In this document: piece by piece, positions 43,591-52,669 of the stretch
How positions within the stretch are numbered: position 1 is the stretch's first letter
Layout: each line of letters begins with the position of its first letter
Assembly: GCA_046349915.1 (NCBI GenBank)
Contig: JAXMBL010000004.1
Coordinates: 1,302,001 to 1,366,000 of the forward strand
From: CAIXSC01 sp046349915
Lineage (GTDB): Bacteria; Planctomycetota; Planctomycetia; Pirellulales; Pirellulaceae
Length of the DNA: 64,000 nucleotides
Reading direction: 5' to 3'
The notes under the pieces: generated by a model
What the model was told of the DNA's origin: nothing
What the model saw: the letters and a program-made list of their open reading frames with translations, nothing else
Database searches by the model: none
Position numbers and translations under genes: made by a program

Positions 43591-44382
43591 ATGAGTAAGG
43601 ACGCTGTTTTCGAGAGGCTGCTACAGGAGTATCCCTGGCCTGAACAGTGCCCCTCGGAGTCGCCTGTTGATTGGTCGATGGACGCTGGCGGACGCGATAC
43701 GCTCGTACGCCTGATTCGCGAGCGTCGGATGACCACGGTCTTGGAGATCGGCGTCTTTCTCGGAGGCTCCTTGCGGCAGTGGCTCGCTGCCAGCCCAGCG
43801 GTTCGAGTGGTCGCGGTCGACCCTTGGCCTTGCTTCCCCGAAATGCCCGAGGTGGTCCGCAGACACGGAAAGCCCGCGGCCGTGGCGACTCAACTAACTG
43901 CCTACCCCGATGCGCTCTATCACACGTTTCTAGGCAACTTCTGGGATGAACGCCACCGAGTTGTGCCGGTGAGGAGCACGGGCGTGGAAGTGCTGGAACG
44001 ACTGGCCGCGATTGGGCTTGAACCCGACCTCATTTATCTCGACGCGGACAAGAGCGGCGAAGAACTGCAACTGTGCGAGCGTTTGTTTCCGCGGGCTTTG
44101 CTGGCCGGCGACGACTGGTTTTGGACGGATGCGGGCGAGGCGTATCGAGGGCGTGACGAAGAGCACCCGATTCGTGGTCCCGTACGCGCTAGCGCGGATC
44201 GTCGCAAGGGCCACTTGCTGGTCGATCAATCGACTTGGGTCGTGCTTGACTCGTCCCCTTCGCTATCGTCTCGCCTTTGGTACTCAACGCGTTACTTCGC
44301 CAAATCGTCATGCCGACGCATGAAGAGAGAAATACATGCTCTGCGTCACGCCTATCGCGGGGCGACAGTCGGCTCCCCCTAA
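43591..44382 (+). CDS. Class I SAM-dependent methyltransferase-like protein
   Basis: This is a 263-residue protein from ATG 43591 with GGGAG upstream. Motif I is VLEIGVFLGGSLRQWL, motif II is VVAVDPWP, and DLIYLDADKSGEELQ gives the post-motif acidic strand, as in the Methyltransf_24/CmcI-like group that includes sugar and small-molecule methylases. The tail contains two Arg/Ser-rich helices and no membrane segment. It lies alone between a divergent gene and the ferritin-like gene on the same strand. The substrate is unknown. Confidence 0.78.
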   Translation: MSKDAVFERLLQEYPWPEQCPSESPVDWSMDAGGRDTLVRLIRERRMTTVLEIGVFLGGSLRQWLAASPAVRVVAVDPWPCFPEMPEVVRRHGKPAAVATQLTAYPDALYHTFLGNFWDERHRVVPVRSTGVEVLERLAAIGLEPDLIYLDADKSGEELQLCERLFPRALLAGDDWFWTDAGEAYRGRDEEHPIRGPVRASADRRKGHLLVDQSTWVVLDSSPSLSSRLWYSTRYFAKSSCRRMKREIHALRHAYRGATVGSP

Positions 44383-44477
44383 TTCGAGAACGAAGGACTC
44401 GCCTGGCGAGTTAGTCACGCCTCGACTTTGCGGTTAAGCTGTTGAGCAAAACATGTCGACCAGGAAGAGCTGCTTCG

Positions 44478-45047
44478 GTGACGCTCCCGCATCCCAAACT
44501 CGTGCGCCTCCTTCAACTGGCCTATTCGGCCGAGAAGGCGGCGGCATTCGCGTACATCGGGCATGCCGGTTCGGTGAAGAGCTCCGAGGAAAAGCTTGCG
44601 ATCCGGCAGATCGAGCAGGATGAGTGGCAGCATCGGGAACAAGTGCTGGCGATTCTGCGACGCTACGAGATTGCTCCGTCGCGTTACTTCGAGCTGAAGT
44701 ACCACGTCATTGGCAAGATCATCTCCTGGAGCTGTTACGTGATCGGCTGGTTCATGCCGTACTATTTCGCCGGACGTTTGGAGAGTGGTAACGTCTGTGA
44801 GTATTTCATCATGATGCGGTACTTCCATGAGATCGGCATCCACGATCATGACGAAGTGCTGTACGAAATGGGCATGAAAGAGAAAGAGCACGAAGTCTAT
44901 TTTCAACGCAGTCTCGCAAATAATCGCCTGTTGCCGCTCTTCGAGTTTGTGTTCGGATGGGGCCTGAAAAGCACGCAGAACGATGTCGATCTCGATGAGA
45001 AACGGCCTCTGAGTGAGTCGTCGACATATTGCAAGCATCGCAAGTGA
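44478..45047 (+). CDS. Ferritin-like di-iron protein
   Basis: This is a 189-residue protein from GTG 44478, with AGGAAGAG about 9 bases upstream; the frame is open to TTG 44442. Four-helix di-iron ligands are visible: AEKAAAFAY (Glu), EQDEWQH (Glu and His), a Glu in helix three (CEYFIMMRYFHE) and KEKEHEVYF (Glu and His). A hydrophobic hairpin (IISWSCYVIGWFMPYYFA) suggests membrane association, as in COQ7/demethoxyubiquinone hydroxylase and rubrerythrin-like relatives. The substrate is not predictable; hydroxylase or oxidative-stress roles are possible. The gene is followed directly by a heptanucleotide repeat tract. Confidence 0.78.
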   Translation: MTLPHPKLVRLLQLAYSAEKAAAFAYIGHAGSVKSSEEKLAIRQIEQDEWQHREQVLAILRRYEIAPSRYFELKYHVIGKIISWSCYVIGWFMPYYFAGRLESGNVCEYFIMMRYFHEIGIHDHDEVLYEMGMKEKEHEVYFQRSLANNRLLPLFEFVFGWGLKSTQNDVDLDEKRPLSESSTYCKHRK

Positions 45048-45053
45048 CTAAGG

Positions 45054-45116
45054 GTCATTGGTCATTAGTCATTAGTCATTAGTCATTAGTCATTAGTCAT
45101 TAGTCATTAGTCATTA
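45054..45116. repeat. Heptanucleotide tandem repeat (GTCATTA)
   Basis: Eight perfect GTCATTA units (45061-45116) follow one variant unit GTCATTG (45054-45060). The unit is too short and spacer-free to be CRISPR. It starts 6 bases after the ferritin-like gene's stop codon. Confidence 0.9.
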
Positions 45117-45478
45117 GGGACGCGCGGGACCTGACTAGCTGCGTCTGGCTGCACGTTGTTTGCCCCCCAAACAAACGAGCGCGTGGAAGGAAGCAATCCC
45201 TATAGGCAACCCGTATGCCAAGTTCGGGATTCCACGCGGTGCCAGTAGAGCGACGTCCCACGAGCCGCTCTGAGCTTCTTGAACAAGAGACTAGAGATTG
45301 CGGCGAGCCCTCTCGCCATGGCTGCCTGTCCTGCAAGCCGGAGGCTTTCTAGCCATTAGCCGGTGGTTGAGCGCAGCGACACCACCGGTTCGCTGGCTCG
45401 CTCGCCTTGGATTCCCCGACTGTTGCCTTTGCCTCCGGCAAAGCGGCAAACACCGTCGCCCCGCGAAGGCAGCCCATT

Positions 45479-45523
45479 TGTCACTCGTCACTGGTCATTT
45501 GTGATTTGTCATTTGTCATTGGG
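45479..45523. repeat. Second, degenerate GTCATT-type tract
   Basis: Variants of the same heptamer (GTCACTC, GTCACTG, GTCATTT, GTGATTT, GTCATTT, GTCATTG) stand in tandem. A block similar to the one after the first tract follows, showing that the tract and its flank were duplicated together. Confidence 0.7.
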
Positions 45524-45896
45524 CGCACGAGGGCACTGACCAGCTTTGACTGGCTGCACTTTGTCAGCACTCGATCAAACGAGCTCGCGGAAACGACCGC
45601 GTCGCTCGATTGAGTAAGGTCCGCTTCTTCGTACGCCAACACCCGCAACGAGCAACTCTTCTTGCCTAAAATCACGCTCAACAACGAGTATCTCCACCAA
45701 GAAGGCTTGGTCGGTCTGTCAACTCTCTGGAGCCAGCTTGCTCCGATGTTTCGAAACGCCTGGTGCGGACCCGCATGCTAGGTGTTGTGGGAGAGGCCCA
45801 GCGCAAGCCGGCCCCTATCCCAATCGATTGTCCGTCACGACCGCCTGGCTGAGATACTTGCTCGCCGGGCAAGTCGCGACACCGCCTCCAATTTCC

Positions 45897-46247
45897 TCAG
45901 GTGCCAAGTATTGCGAACAAAACGGCGGGGATCATGGCGCCAATCGCGGTTACGATCAGGCCACGACGATACTGCTCCCTCCAGTAGTACCACCCGGCAA
46001 GCATCCATGAACCGCCGAATCCAAGGTACATCGAGCACCCAGCAATCATCCCACCAAGCGTTGCATTCGGTTGGCGTATCAACAGGACGTATGTCATCAC
46101 GGCAACGGCTGCCAAACCGATGCCGAGGCTCGCCAATCCGATCAGAAACGCCCCGGCGGCAGGAACGATCCGCCAACGTGATGGGCGCGCACGGTCGCCG
46201 GCGCTCACAGAGGGCGGGGCATAGGGATTGTCGATGTCAGTTGTCAT
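45897..46247 (-). CDS. Small integral membrane protein, function unknown
   Basis: This is a 116-residue protein from ATG 46247 (MTTDIDNPYAPP); the longer frame upstream looks non-coding. NPYAPP near the N-terminus is a motif I associate with small planctomycete membrane proteins. Three membrane helices follow (VPAAGAFLIGLASLGIGLAA, MIAGCSMYLGFGGSWMLAGW, GLIVTAIGAMIPAVLFAILG), the last running to the C-terminus. No catalytic motif is seen. The scramblase-like gene upstream is on the same strand, about 95 bases away. Confidence 0.65.
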   Translation of the reverse strand: MTTDIDNPYAPPSVSAGDRARPSRWRIVPAAGAFLIGLASLGIGLAAVAVMTYVLLIRQPNATLGGMIAGCSMYLGFGGSWMLAGWYYWREQYRRGLIVTAIGAMIPAVLFAILGT

Positions 46248-46342
46248 GGTTTTCGCGACGAACGAAAGCGTTAACGCGACGAGCTTGTTGCTTTGTTCGA
46301 TAATGTGGTGCTGCTGGTCGTTTTTTCGTCCGGCTGCCCTGA

Positions 46343-46936
46343 CTATGCTTCGTGTAGCATCTGATCGACGGCCACGACAGTCGCCAGGGCAATGATCCGA
46401 GTGGGACTTGCCCAGTCGAGCGAGCTGTCGATGGCTAGATGGTAACGATCGGCATCCGTGAACACCTCGCGCAAGGCCCCCGACCATTTCTTGGTAATCC
46501 GTGCGATTTCGCGTTCGCCTGCCATCAAGTGATAGACGTTGCCGAGTAGTTTCCCCGTGATTCGCATCACGACTTCACCTTGGACATTTCGGAGCCGCAG
46601 AAACTCCCGAGTCGCGATCATTGGCTGTTCGAACTCGCATAGCAACCGTTGTTGACCATCAAGGACCTTAAACTTGTCGCCCCAGACAATTACGTTGTAT
46701 CCTCGGCGGATGCGCAGGACAAACTGACCACCCACATCGGTCAAATGTAGATCGACGGGGCCGAGAAAGCCGAGTCCGATGATGCGCAACAACATTGGGA
46801 AAAATCCCAACTTCGGTTCCGTGCAGCGGAACAAAATCTGACCGCTGGCTGGATCGACGAAGTCGTAACGATTGGCGAACCCTACATGCTCGTGCATGAC
46901 GAATTCGTGCCGCATCAGTGAAGGATGGACGTTCAT
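46343..46936 (-). CDS. LURP-one / phospholipid-scramblase-like protein
   Basis: This is a 197-residue protein from ATG 46936. It has the repeated beta-strand pattern of the LURP-one-related (Tubby/scramblase) fold: ANRYDFVDPASGQILFRC, VDLHLTDVGGQFVLRIRR, KFKVLDGQQRLLCEFEQP, and VYHLMAGEREIARITKKW. A C-terminal hydrophobic helix (RIIALATVVAVDQML) is typical of these proteins. Bacterial members are mostly uncharacterised, and lipid-related activity is not established for them. It has no strongly coupled neighbour; the DUF1501 gene upstream ends about 110 bases away. Confidence 0.7.
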   Translation of the reverse strand: MNVHPSLMRHEFVMHEHVGFANRYDFVDPASGQILFRCTEPKLGFFPMLLRIIGLGFLGPVDLHLTDVGGQFVLRIRRGYNVIVWGDKFKVLDGQQRLLCEFEQPMIATREFLRLRNVQGEVVMRITGKLLGNVYHLMAGEREIARITKKWSGALREVFTDADRYHLAIDSSLDWASPTRIIALATVVAVDQMLHEA

Positions 46937-47047
46937 GGTACGGGGTAGCATATGTCCATAGAACGAGGGGTGTCAATTGCTCGCTCGTAGACTACTCGAT
47001 TATCCCCGAAACGACTCGAAGCTGGCGTGATCGCAAGAATCAACCAA

Positions 47048-48379
47048 TTACGTCAACTCGCCGATCGGTTCGCCTCGCGCGAGCACAGGCACTGGGCGTC
47101 CCAGGGAATCGCTAAACTCGCGATCGGTAGATATGCCCAACTGTCGATAGATGGTGGCGAGTACGTCGTTGAAATGGATGGGGCGGTCGAGCGGTACATC
47201 GCCCGCCTTGGTGCTGGCGCCGACCACCATACCGCTGCGCAAGCCACCGCCCGCCAGCATCACGGAGCAGACCTTCTCCCAGTGGTCACGTCCGGCTTGC
47301 GCATTGATTTGCGGCGTGCGTCCGAATTCGCCAAACATGGCGACCAATGTTGTGTCGAGTAAACCCCGCTGTTCGAGATCGTCCAGCAACGTGCTCACCG
47401 CACGATCCATCGGCGGGAGTAGCGTGTCGCGCATCAGGCCGAAATTGTTGACGTGAGTGTCCCAATCTTGCCCATGCTGTTGGTTGAGTGTCAGATTAAC
47501 CAGTGTAAAGGACACACCGGACTCGACGAGTCGCCTTGCCAACAACAACTGCTGTCCCCATAGATGTTCGCCATATTTCTGACGAACGGCGGCCGGTTCG
47601 CGGTTGAGGTCGAAGGCTAGACCGGCTTGATCCGCGACGAGCATTTCCGCGGCTTGACGATGATAGGCATCCAAGGAACTCGCCTGTCGCGTTGCCGCGT
47701 TGCGTTGGTCTAAGTGGTGGAGTAGATCGAGTCGATCGGAGATGCGTCGCGCGTTGAGCGCAGGATGTAAACGCAAATCGCGCGGCGGTGCATACGAGTC
47801 GACGGCGTTCTCGGGAGGCAATCCCGAAAACAACGGCTCGTACGCCGATCCAAGCAGTCCCGCCGTTGCATAACGAACGCGGATGCCTAGTTGAGCGTCA
47901 TGGGGAATCGCCACGTAGGGCGGTAGTTGGAATTGGTCATTGGGGCGCAGGCGAGCGACCCAACTGCCGAGCGAAGGGTGAGTTGTGTTTCGGTTCTTGC
48001 CCGCGACATCGGCGCCCGGTAAATCGTATCCCGTCAACGTCATGTGGATGGCGACAGGATGGCTGGGAGAATCAACATAGACGCTGCGAAGGACGTTGAG
48101 TTTGTGAGCTCTGGCAGCCAAGCCGGGGAGATGTTCGCAGAAGTGAGTTCCGGGGACGCTCGTGGAGATCGGCTGAAACTCGCCGCGGTAAGCGCTGGGG
48201 GCGAGTGGCTTGGGATCGAAGCTTTCGTAGTGCGAAAGACCGCCTTGCAGGTAGATAACGATGGCAGACTTAGCCGCTCCCGCACGCGTGGCAAGTCCGC
48301 GTGCCCGTGCAACGTGGTCGCCCATCAAAGCGGTGAACGCCGCGCTCCCACCCAGAATCACGCTGCGTCGATCGAGCAT
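47048..48379 (-). CDS. DUF1501 family secreted protein (sulfatase-like fold)
   Basis: This is a 443-residue protein from ATG 48379; the extra upstream codons overlap the preceding gene. The N-terminus LDRRSVILGGSAAFTALMG looks like a twin-arginine-type signal. The body has the DUF1501 features: YLQGGLSHYESFDPKP, NVLRSVYVDSPSHPVAIHMT, FGEFGRTPQINAQAGRDHWE and a C-terminal HFNDVLATIYRQLG. The fold is related to alkaline phosphatases/sulfatases, but the activity is unknown. In planctomycetes these genes are usually paired with cytochrome or DUF1549/1553 genes. Here the partner is the cytochrome/HEAT gene whose stop lies 28 bases upstream on the same strand. Confidence 0.9.
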   Translation of the reverse strand: MLDRRSVILGGSAAFTALMGDHVARARGLATRAGAAKSAIVIYLQGGLSHYESFDPKPLAPSAYRGEFQPISTSVPGTHFCEHLPGLAARAHKLNVLRSVYVDSPSHPVAIHMTLTGYDLPGADVAGKNRNTTHPSLGSWVARLRPNDQFQLPPYVAIPHDAQLGIRVRYATAGLLGSAYEPLFSGLPPENAVDSYAPPRDLRLHPALNARRISDRLDLLHHLDQRNAATRQASSLDAYHRQAAEMLVADQAGLAFDLNREPAAVRQKYGEHLWGQQLLLARRLVESGVSFTLVNLTLNQQHGQDWDTHVNNFGLMRDTLLPPMDRAVSTLLDDLEQRGLLDTTLVAMFGEFGRTPQINAQAGRDHWEKVCSVMLAGGGLRSGMVVGASTKAGDVPLDRPIHFNDVLATIYRQLGISTDREFSDSLGRPVPVLARGEPIGELT

Positions 48380-48407
48380 CTTGCGGACTCCTAAGAACGC
48401 GGTCCAA

Positions 48408-51400
48408 CTAGGGAAGCGGTTGCGTGGCTCGTAGATAGGCAAAAAGATCCCGAACTTGCTGTTCCGAGAGATCCTTCAACAATCCTTCGGGCATCAGTGA
48501 AACCGGGACTGCCTTGAGTTCTTCGATCTCTTCTCGAGGCAGCACCATGGTTTGTCCATCGGCTCCTCGTAGCGTGACGACCTGGGTATCCTGGTCCATG
48601 ATGAAGCCATTGAGAGTGCGGCCATCGTCGGTGATGGCGACATAGTTCTCGAACCCCTCGCGGATCTCGGCGCTGGGATTGACGACGTTCAGCAACATGC
48701 GGCGCAGATCGTCTCGCTTATACGAGGTCAATTCAGGGCCGATTCGACCTCCATCCTCGAACAGGCGATGGCATTTCCCGCAACTAGCTGCGTACAACTG
48801 CTTGCCGTTGTAGGGGTTGCCCGATCCCGTCAAGACGACATCATGCAAGCGATCAACTTGCGCTCGCATTTCGGCCGTTGTGGCGCCTTGAACTTCGCCA
48901 AACAGTGATTTCACTCGCCCCGCCACCGTTTCATCCGGCCGTAGCAGCAACTTCTTGACGTCCGCCGAGGGAATCGAATCGTGGGGGATGCGACGATCAG
49001 CGACCGCATCCAGCAGCGCCAACGTCCATGCTTTTCGTGAAGCCAAGACGCTATGGGCGACCGAACGTGCTTCGGCGGTGAGTTGCTTGTGGATCGATAT
49101 CAACGTTGAAGCGACTCGAGGGTCATCGTAGCTTTGCAGTGAAGTGAGTCCGGCAAGTCGTAACGATTCGTCCTTTGTCGACTCGACTAATGTCAGCAGT
49201 GCGGGCAAGGCCTTGGCTTGCGGCACTTGCCCTAACACTTCGACCAACTGGCGACGCTGTTTGGCATCCGTCTTCTCATTCGGGATCGCTTGCAAGGCTT
49301 CCTCGAGCGCGGTGCTGTCTCCTTGTCGCAACCGCAGGGGAAGCGAAGCCCCGCCCGATTTGGAGATGGCATCAACCAGTTCGTTGGGAAGTCCGGCGAG
49401 CGAGCGTCCTTGATAGGCCTCTTCGAATCCTGTCATCAACGCTTTCTTCGCTTCGTCGTTCGGCGCCAGTTGGAGCAGGCGGGCGCAAGTGAGCAGGTCT
49501 TTGCGAGCCCCTGTTGAGGCAAAACGGCGCATGAGGCGGCCGAGCACATGCTTGCGGACCATGGGCAACTGCCAGACCGAAGCATCCGCGAAAACACTCA
49601 GCACCGCCTCGCGATCCGAGTCTGCTTTGGCCTCTAGTCCCCACCACAAGAGCAGCGGGACATGGATGTCGTCGAGATCTTCATCGCGGCTCAGCAAGTT
49701 CTTCAGGATGGGTAAGCCATCGGCGGCAGGAAGTCGCCTTGCCGAACTTGCCAACTGACTGCGGACAGCCACTTGAGGATCGCGATACGCGAGGTCGACG
49801 AGCTTATTGCGTACTGCCGGCGAAACTTGGTCATCGTCGGCCGCTAGTCTTGCCGCCCAGAGACGCACATACGGATCGTCGTGATCGAGCGCTCTTAGCG
49901 TGGTTGTATCATCCAGTCCGCCCAAGAGATGAATGACCCACAATTGTTCCAGTGCGGTTTGACCAGAGGACTTGGCGAGCGATTCTTGGAGAGTCTTTAC
50001 CGAGGATGTGTCGTTGCGGTCGGCGAGTGTGCGTTGAGCCGCCTCGCGTGTCCAGCGATTTTCGCTTTGCAGCGCGGCAACGACTCGTTCACTGTTCGCT
50101 CCTGCCCAGTCAACTTTCGCTCCGCTTCGACTTCCCTTCCCCTTGATGCGATACACTCGTCCCGAGCCTTTGTCGATTCGTCCCTGATAATGGCTCGCGT
50201 GGTCGATTCGTTGTTCATACAGATCGGCGACGTACAGCGCTCCATCCGGCCCAGATTTGATGTCGACGGGGCGGAACCAGCTATCGGTGGTGGTGAGTGC
50301 GTGCCCTAGATCGCGAGTCTTGAAGGAAGACTTGTCGGGCTGGAAGTCGCTGAACACGACTCGACCTTGCAGTGGTTCAACGCCAAACAATTTGCCCTGA
50401 TAAGAAGCCGGCAACGCTCCGCCTTCGTTGATGACGAAGGTGTGGGTAAAACGCGGGACGCTGTGGTGCGCCATTTGGGGGAAGTAACCGAACGTGTAAG
50501 GATTGCTCAGCGAGCCGTGCTTGCCAAACCCCTTCTGATAGTAGCCGCCTTGCACGTAGTGAAAACCGCGAGTGTCGCCGCCGTTATGGCCTGAGAAGAC
50601 TCGCCCCTTCGAGTCGATCTCGACTCCGAATGTGTTTCCTCCCCCTTCGCCGAAAATCTCGTAGCGACGCGACTCCGGGTGATATCGCCAGATCAATTGG
50701 CCCATGGAGTGGACGGCTGGGTCTTTCGAGCCGGGACGTTTGACGTCGCCGCTGACCGTGCTTCCCTGGCCGCCATAAAGCCAACCGTCGGGTCCCCAAC
50801 GCAGACTATTGGCAAGCGAGTGGGAATCCTCGAACCAAAATCCTTCGAGGTGAACTTCAGGATCTCCATCAGGAATGTCGTCGCCATTTTTGTCGGGGTA
50901 GAAGAGCAGGTAGGGCGGGTTGAGAACCCACACCCCGCCTTTTCCGACAGCACATGAGCTGACGAGACTGAGTCCCTCGACGAATGTCTTGTGCCGTTCA
51001 AAGCGGCCGTCTCCGTCGGCATCCTCATGGATGGTGATGCGGTCTTCGCCGCGGAAATGATGCGGAGGCGCTGGAGGAACGCGATCGTAGACCGCTCGCA
51101 AGAATTTGTCGCGACTGACCATCTTCAGTCCAGCCGGATTCGGATACTGACGAAATTCCACAATCCACATTCGTCCGCGAGCATCCCAGCTAATTTGCAA
51201 AGGTTGAGCGATGTCGGGTTCGGCGAGCACGAGTTCGACTTCCAGGTCGTCGGGCGTTTTGAATTTGGCGAGCGATTCGGCGGGCGTTTGCGGGCCTGCT
51301 TCATCGGCCAGTTTTTTCAGGGTACGCAGAATGTCGGCTGCGGGCTCGAACCGAGCGAACTGATGATCGGCGGGAGGAGCGGCGACGTCCGAGGCGGTCG

Positions 51401-51944
51401 CCCACGAAGCATCATCTCCTGCTCGCACCTGCCACGATCCATTCAGACGAGCGGCCTGTTCGCCGACAAAGAGCGCCGGGGCCGCGACATTAAAGCCAGT
51501 ACGACGTTCCGGTTCTTGGTAGATCCGCACCGCCACCACATTGGCTTGGCCGGGCTTGAGTAGACCCGCTGGCACGGGAAATTTCTCGGGGTCGCCGAGT
51601 CCGGAACGATAACGAGGCGGGAATCCTCCCTGGGCGCCGACTCGTTGGCCATTCACATACAGCTCGCGAGCATCATCGGCCGCTTCGACAAACAATTCAC
51701 CGGCCGCCGCTGGCGACGACTTAGGAATCTCGACCCAGCAGCGATACCAGAACACGCCGTTACCTGGGGCGTTCTTCCAGATGTCGGGAATCTTGGCCGG
51801 TTTCCAGTCTTGAGCGGTTGCGTCGGTGGCGAATCGCAAGGGGATCGCCAGTAGCAAAACGATCGCAAGTCGGCTGAAGCGTTGGCTGGTGAGGAAATTG
51901 GCGAGGCAAGCGAGTGTTCGACCTGTGGAGGGCAATGCATGCAT
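48408..51944 (-). CDS. PVC-type membrane-bound dehydrogenase / HEAT-repeat / c-type cytochrome protein
   Basis: This is a 1178-residue protein from ATG 51944 (MHALPSTGRTLACL); the frame is open to 52037. After a signal segment (RLAIVLLLAIPLRFATDATA) there is a beta-sandwich region (about 40-180) and an NHL-like propeller of the putative membrane-bound dehydrogenase type (GRMWIVEFRQYPNP, EDADGDGRFERHKTFVEG, SGPDGALYVADLYEQRIDH). A HEAT-repeat array covers about 620-1000. A C-terminal c-type haem domain carries SCGKCHRLFEDGG and a late Met. Such proteins are numerous in planctomycetes and thought to act in periplasmic oxidation of sugars, but the substrate is unknown. The DUF1501 gene follows by 28 bases. 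Confidence 0.92.
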   Translation of the reverse strand: MHALPSTGRTLACLANFLTSQRFSRLAIVLLLAIPLRFATDATAQDWKPAKIPDIWKNAPGNGVFWYRCWVEIPKSSPAAAGELFVEAADDARELYVNGQRVGAQGGFPPRYRSGLGDPEKFPVPAGLLKPGQANVVAVRIYQEPERRTGFNVAAPALFVGEQAARLNGSWQVRAGDDASWATASDVAAPPADHQFARFEPAADILRTLKKLADEAGPQTPAESLAKFKTPDDLEVELVLAEPDIAQPLQISWDARGRMWIVEFRQYPNPAGLKMVSRDKFLRAVYDRVPPAPPHHFRGEDRITIHEDADGDGRFERHKTFVEGLSLVSSCAVGKGGVWVLNPPYLLFYPDKNGDDIPDGDPEVHLEGFWFEDSHSLANSLRWGPDGWLYGGQGSTVSGDVKRPGSKDPAVHSMGQLIWRYHPESRRYEIFGEGGGNTFGVEIDSKGRVFSGHNGGDTRGFHYVQGGYYQKGFGKHGSLSNPYTFGYFPQMAHHSVPRFTHTFVINEGGALPASYQGKLFGVEPLQGRVVFSDFQPDKSSFKTRDLGHALTTTDSWFRPVDIKSGPDGALYVADLYEQRIDHASHYQGRIDKGSGRVYRIKGKGSRSGAKVDWAGANSERVVAALQSENRWTREAAQRTLADRNDTSSVKTLQESLAKSSGQTALEQLWVIHLLGGLDDTTTLRALDHDDPYVRLWAARLAADDDQVSPAVRNKLVDLAYRDPQVAVRSQLASSARRLPAADGLPILKNLLSRDEDLDDIHVPLLLWWGLEAKADSDREAVLSVFADASVWQLPMVRKHVLGRLMRRFASTGARKDLLTCARLLQLAPNDEAKKALMTGFEEAYQGRSLAGLPNELVDAISKSGGASLPLRLRQGDSTALEEALQAIPNEKTDAKQRRQLVEVLGQVPQAKALPALLTLVESTKDESLRLAGLTSLQSYDDPRVASTLISIHKQLTAEARSVAHSVLASRKAWTLALLDAVADRRIPHDSIPSADVKKLLLRPDETVAGRVKSLFGEVQGATTAEMRAQVDRLHDVVLTGSGNPYNGKQLYAASCGKCHRLFEDGGRIGPELTSYKRDDLRRMLLNVVNPSAEIREGFENYVAITDDGRTLNGFIMDQDTQVVTLRGADGQTMVLPREEIEELKAVPVSLMPEGLLKDLSEQQVRDLFAYLRATQPLP

Positions 51945-52108
51945 GGAGGCGAGATCCCAGGGCGTGGAAGGAAATCGAGGTGGGACTGCGATTCCGAAGT
52001 CACGTATTCTGGCATGCTGATGGGACGTGAACAACATCCCTGCTCAAGTCGAAGGTCGGCTCGTATGAGGCGAAGGAGAGTCTCCGGCCCGCCCTAGGAA
52101 AACGAAAA

Positions 52109-52136
52109 GGCCCTCGAGTAGATCTCCTCGAGGGCC
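52109..52136 (-). terminator. Rho-independent terminator for the Cys-rich gene
   Basis: A 10-base stem GGCCCTCGAG/CTCGAGGGCC with an 8-base loop is followed on the minus strand by TTTTCGTTTTCC. It lies about 85 bases past the stop of the Cys-rich gene. On the plus strand the U tract is absent, so it acts mainly on minus-strand transcripts. Confidence 0.75.
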
Positions 52137-52219
52137 CTTCGTCATTCGGGTTGTCGAGTCACTTGCTACCGTCTAGGCTTGCGGGCCTGACATGGAAGCG
52201 TGGACTGCGACATATTCAA

Positions 52220-52669
52220 CTAGGCGCAACCGCACTTGGGTTCGCACACCGGCTTGCAGCACTTGACCTTGCAGCAGCGGGGTTCTTTGCAGCACTTCTG
52301 CTTGCAGCAGCGGGGCTCTTTGCAGCACTTCGGCTTGCAGCACTTCGGTTCCTTGCAGCACTTCTGCTTCTTGCAGCGAGGTTCCTTGCAGCACTTCGGT
52401 TCGCAACCGCAGGTCGGGGCCTTGGCTTCGCAGGTCATCTCGGCGCCGCACTTCGGCTCGCAGGCCGGCTTGCAGCAACGGGACTTACGGCAGCGGGGCT
52501 CTTTGCAGCACTTCGGCGCTGGGGCGCAACAAGTCGGCTCGGGTGCACAGCAGCTGGGCTCGCTGCCACAACCGCCACCGCCCAGCAAACCAGCGAACGC
52601 GCTGCCAGCCGAAGCCAAGTAAATGAGGCCAGCGGCCAGGACCGCGGTAACAATCGCACGACTCTTCAT
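52220..52669 (-). CDS. Secreted, extremely cysteine-rich repeat protein
   Basis: This is a 149-residue protein with a clear signal peptide (SRAIVTAVLAAGLIYLASAGSAFA) and AGAGGAG upstream of ATG 52669. The mature part contains about 35 cysteines, nearly a third of its residues, mostly as CC pairs in repeats such as KCCKEPRCCKQ and KPKCCKEPRC with alternating Lys/Arg/Pro. The DNA is correspondingly repetitive (gcagcacttcgg and similar). I do not recognise a family. It could be a disulfide-cross-linked cell-wall or matrix protein, fitting the proteinaceous cysteine-rich walls reported for planctomycetes, or a metal-binding protein. It is monocistronic, with its own terminator. Confidence 0.85.
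   Translation of the reverse strand: MKSRAIVTAVLAAGLIYLASAGSAFAGLLGGGGCGSEPSCCAPEPTCCAPAPKCCKEPRCRKSRCCKPACEPKCGAEMTCEAKAPTCGCEPKCCKEPRCKKQKCCKEPKCCKPKCCKEPRCCKQKCCKEPRCCKVKCCKPVCEPKCGCA

Larger units (their letters stand above)
45048..45896. other. Gene-free 850-base patch rich in repeats
   Basis: I find no convincing gene on either strand. The patch holds two GTCATTA-type tracts (45054-45116 and about 45479-45523). Each is followed by a similar block of about 80 bases (about 45110-45190 and 45516-45597; shared words include GACTGGCTGCAC/TCTGGCTGCAC and CAAACGAGC). It also holds a structured palindrome at 45181-45237 and an inverted repeat CCGGTGGT/ACCACCGG at 45360-45388. It separates the ferritin-like gene from minus-strand genes. 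Confidence 0.6.

Noticed and set aside
45054..45523. Possible CRISPR array
   Set aside because: The repeat unit is 7 bases in direct tandem with no spacers, and no cas gene is present.
45291..45684. Short ORFs in the repeat patch
   Set aside because: They follow the repeats in several frames, have no ribosome sites and show no protein-like composition.
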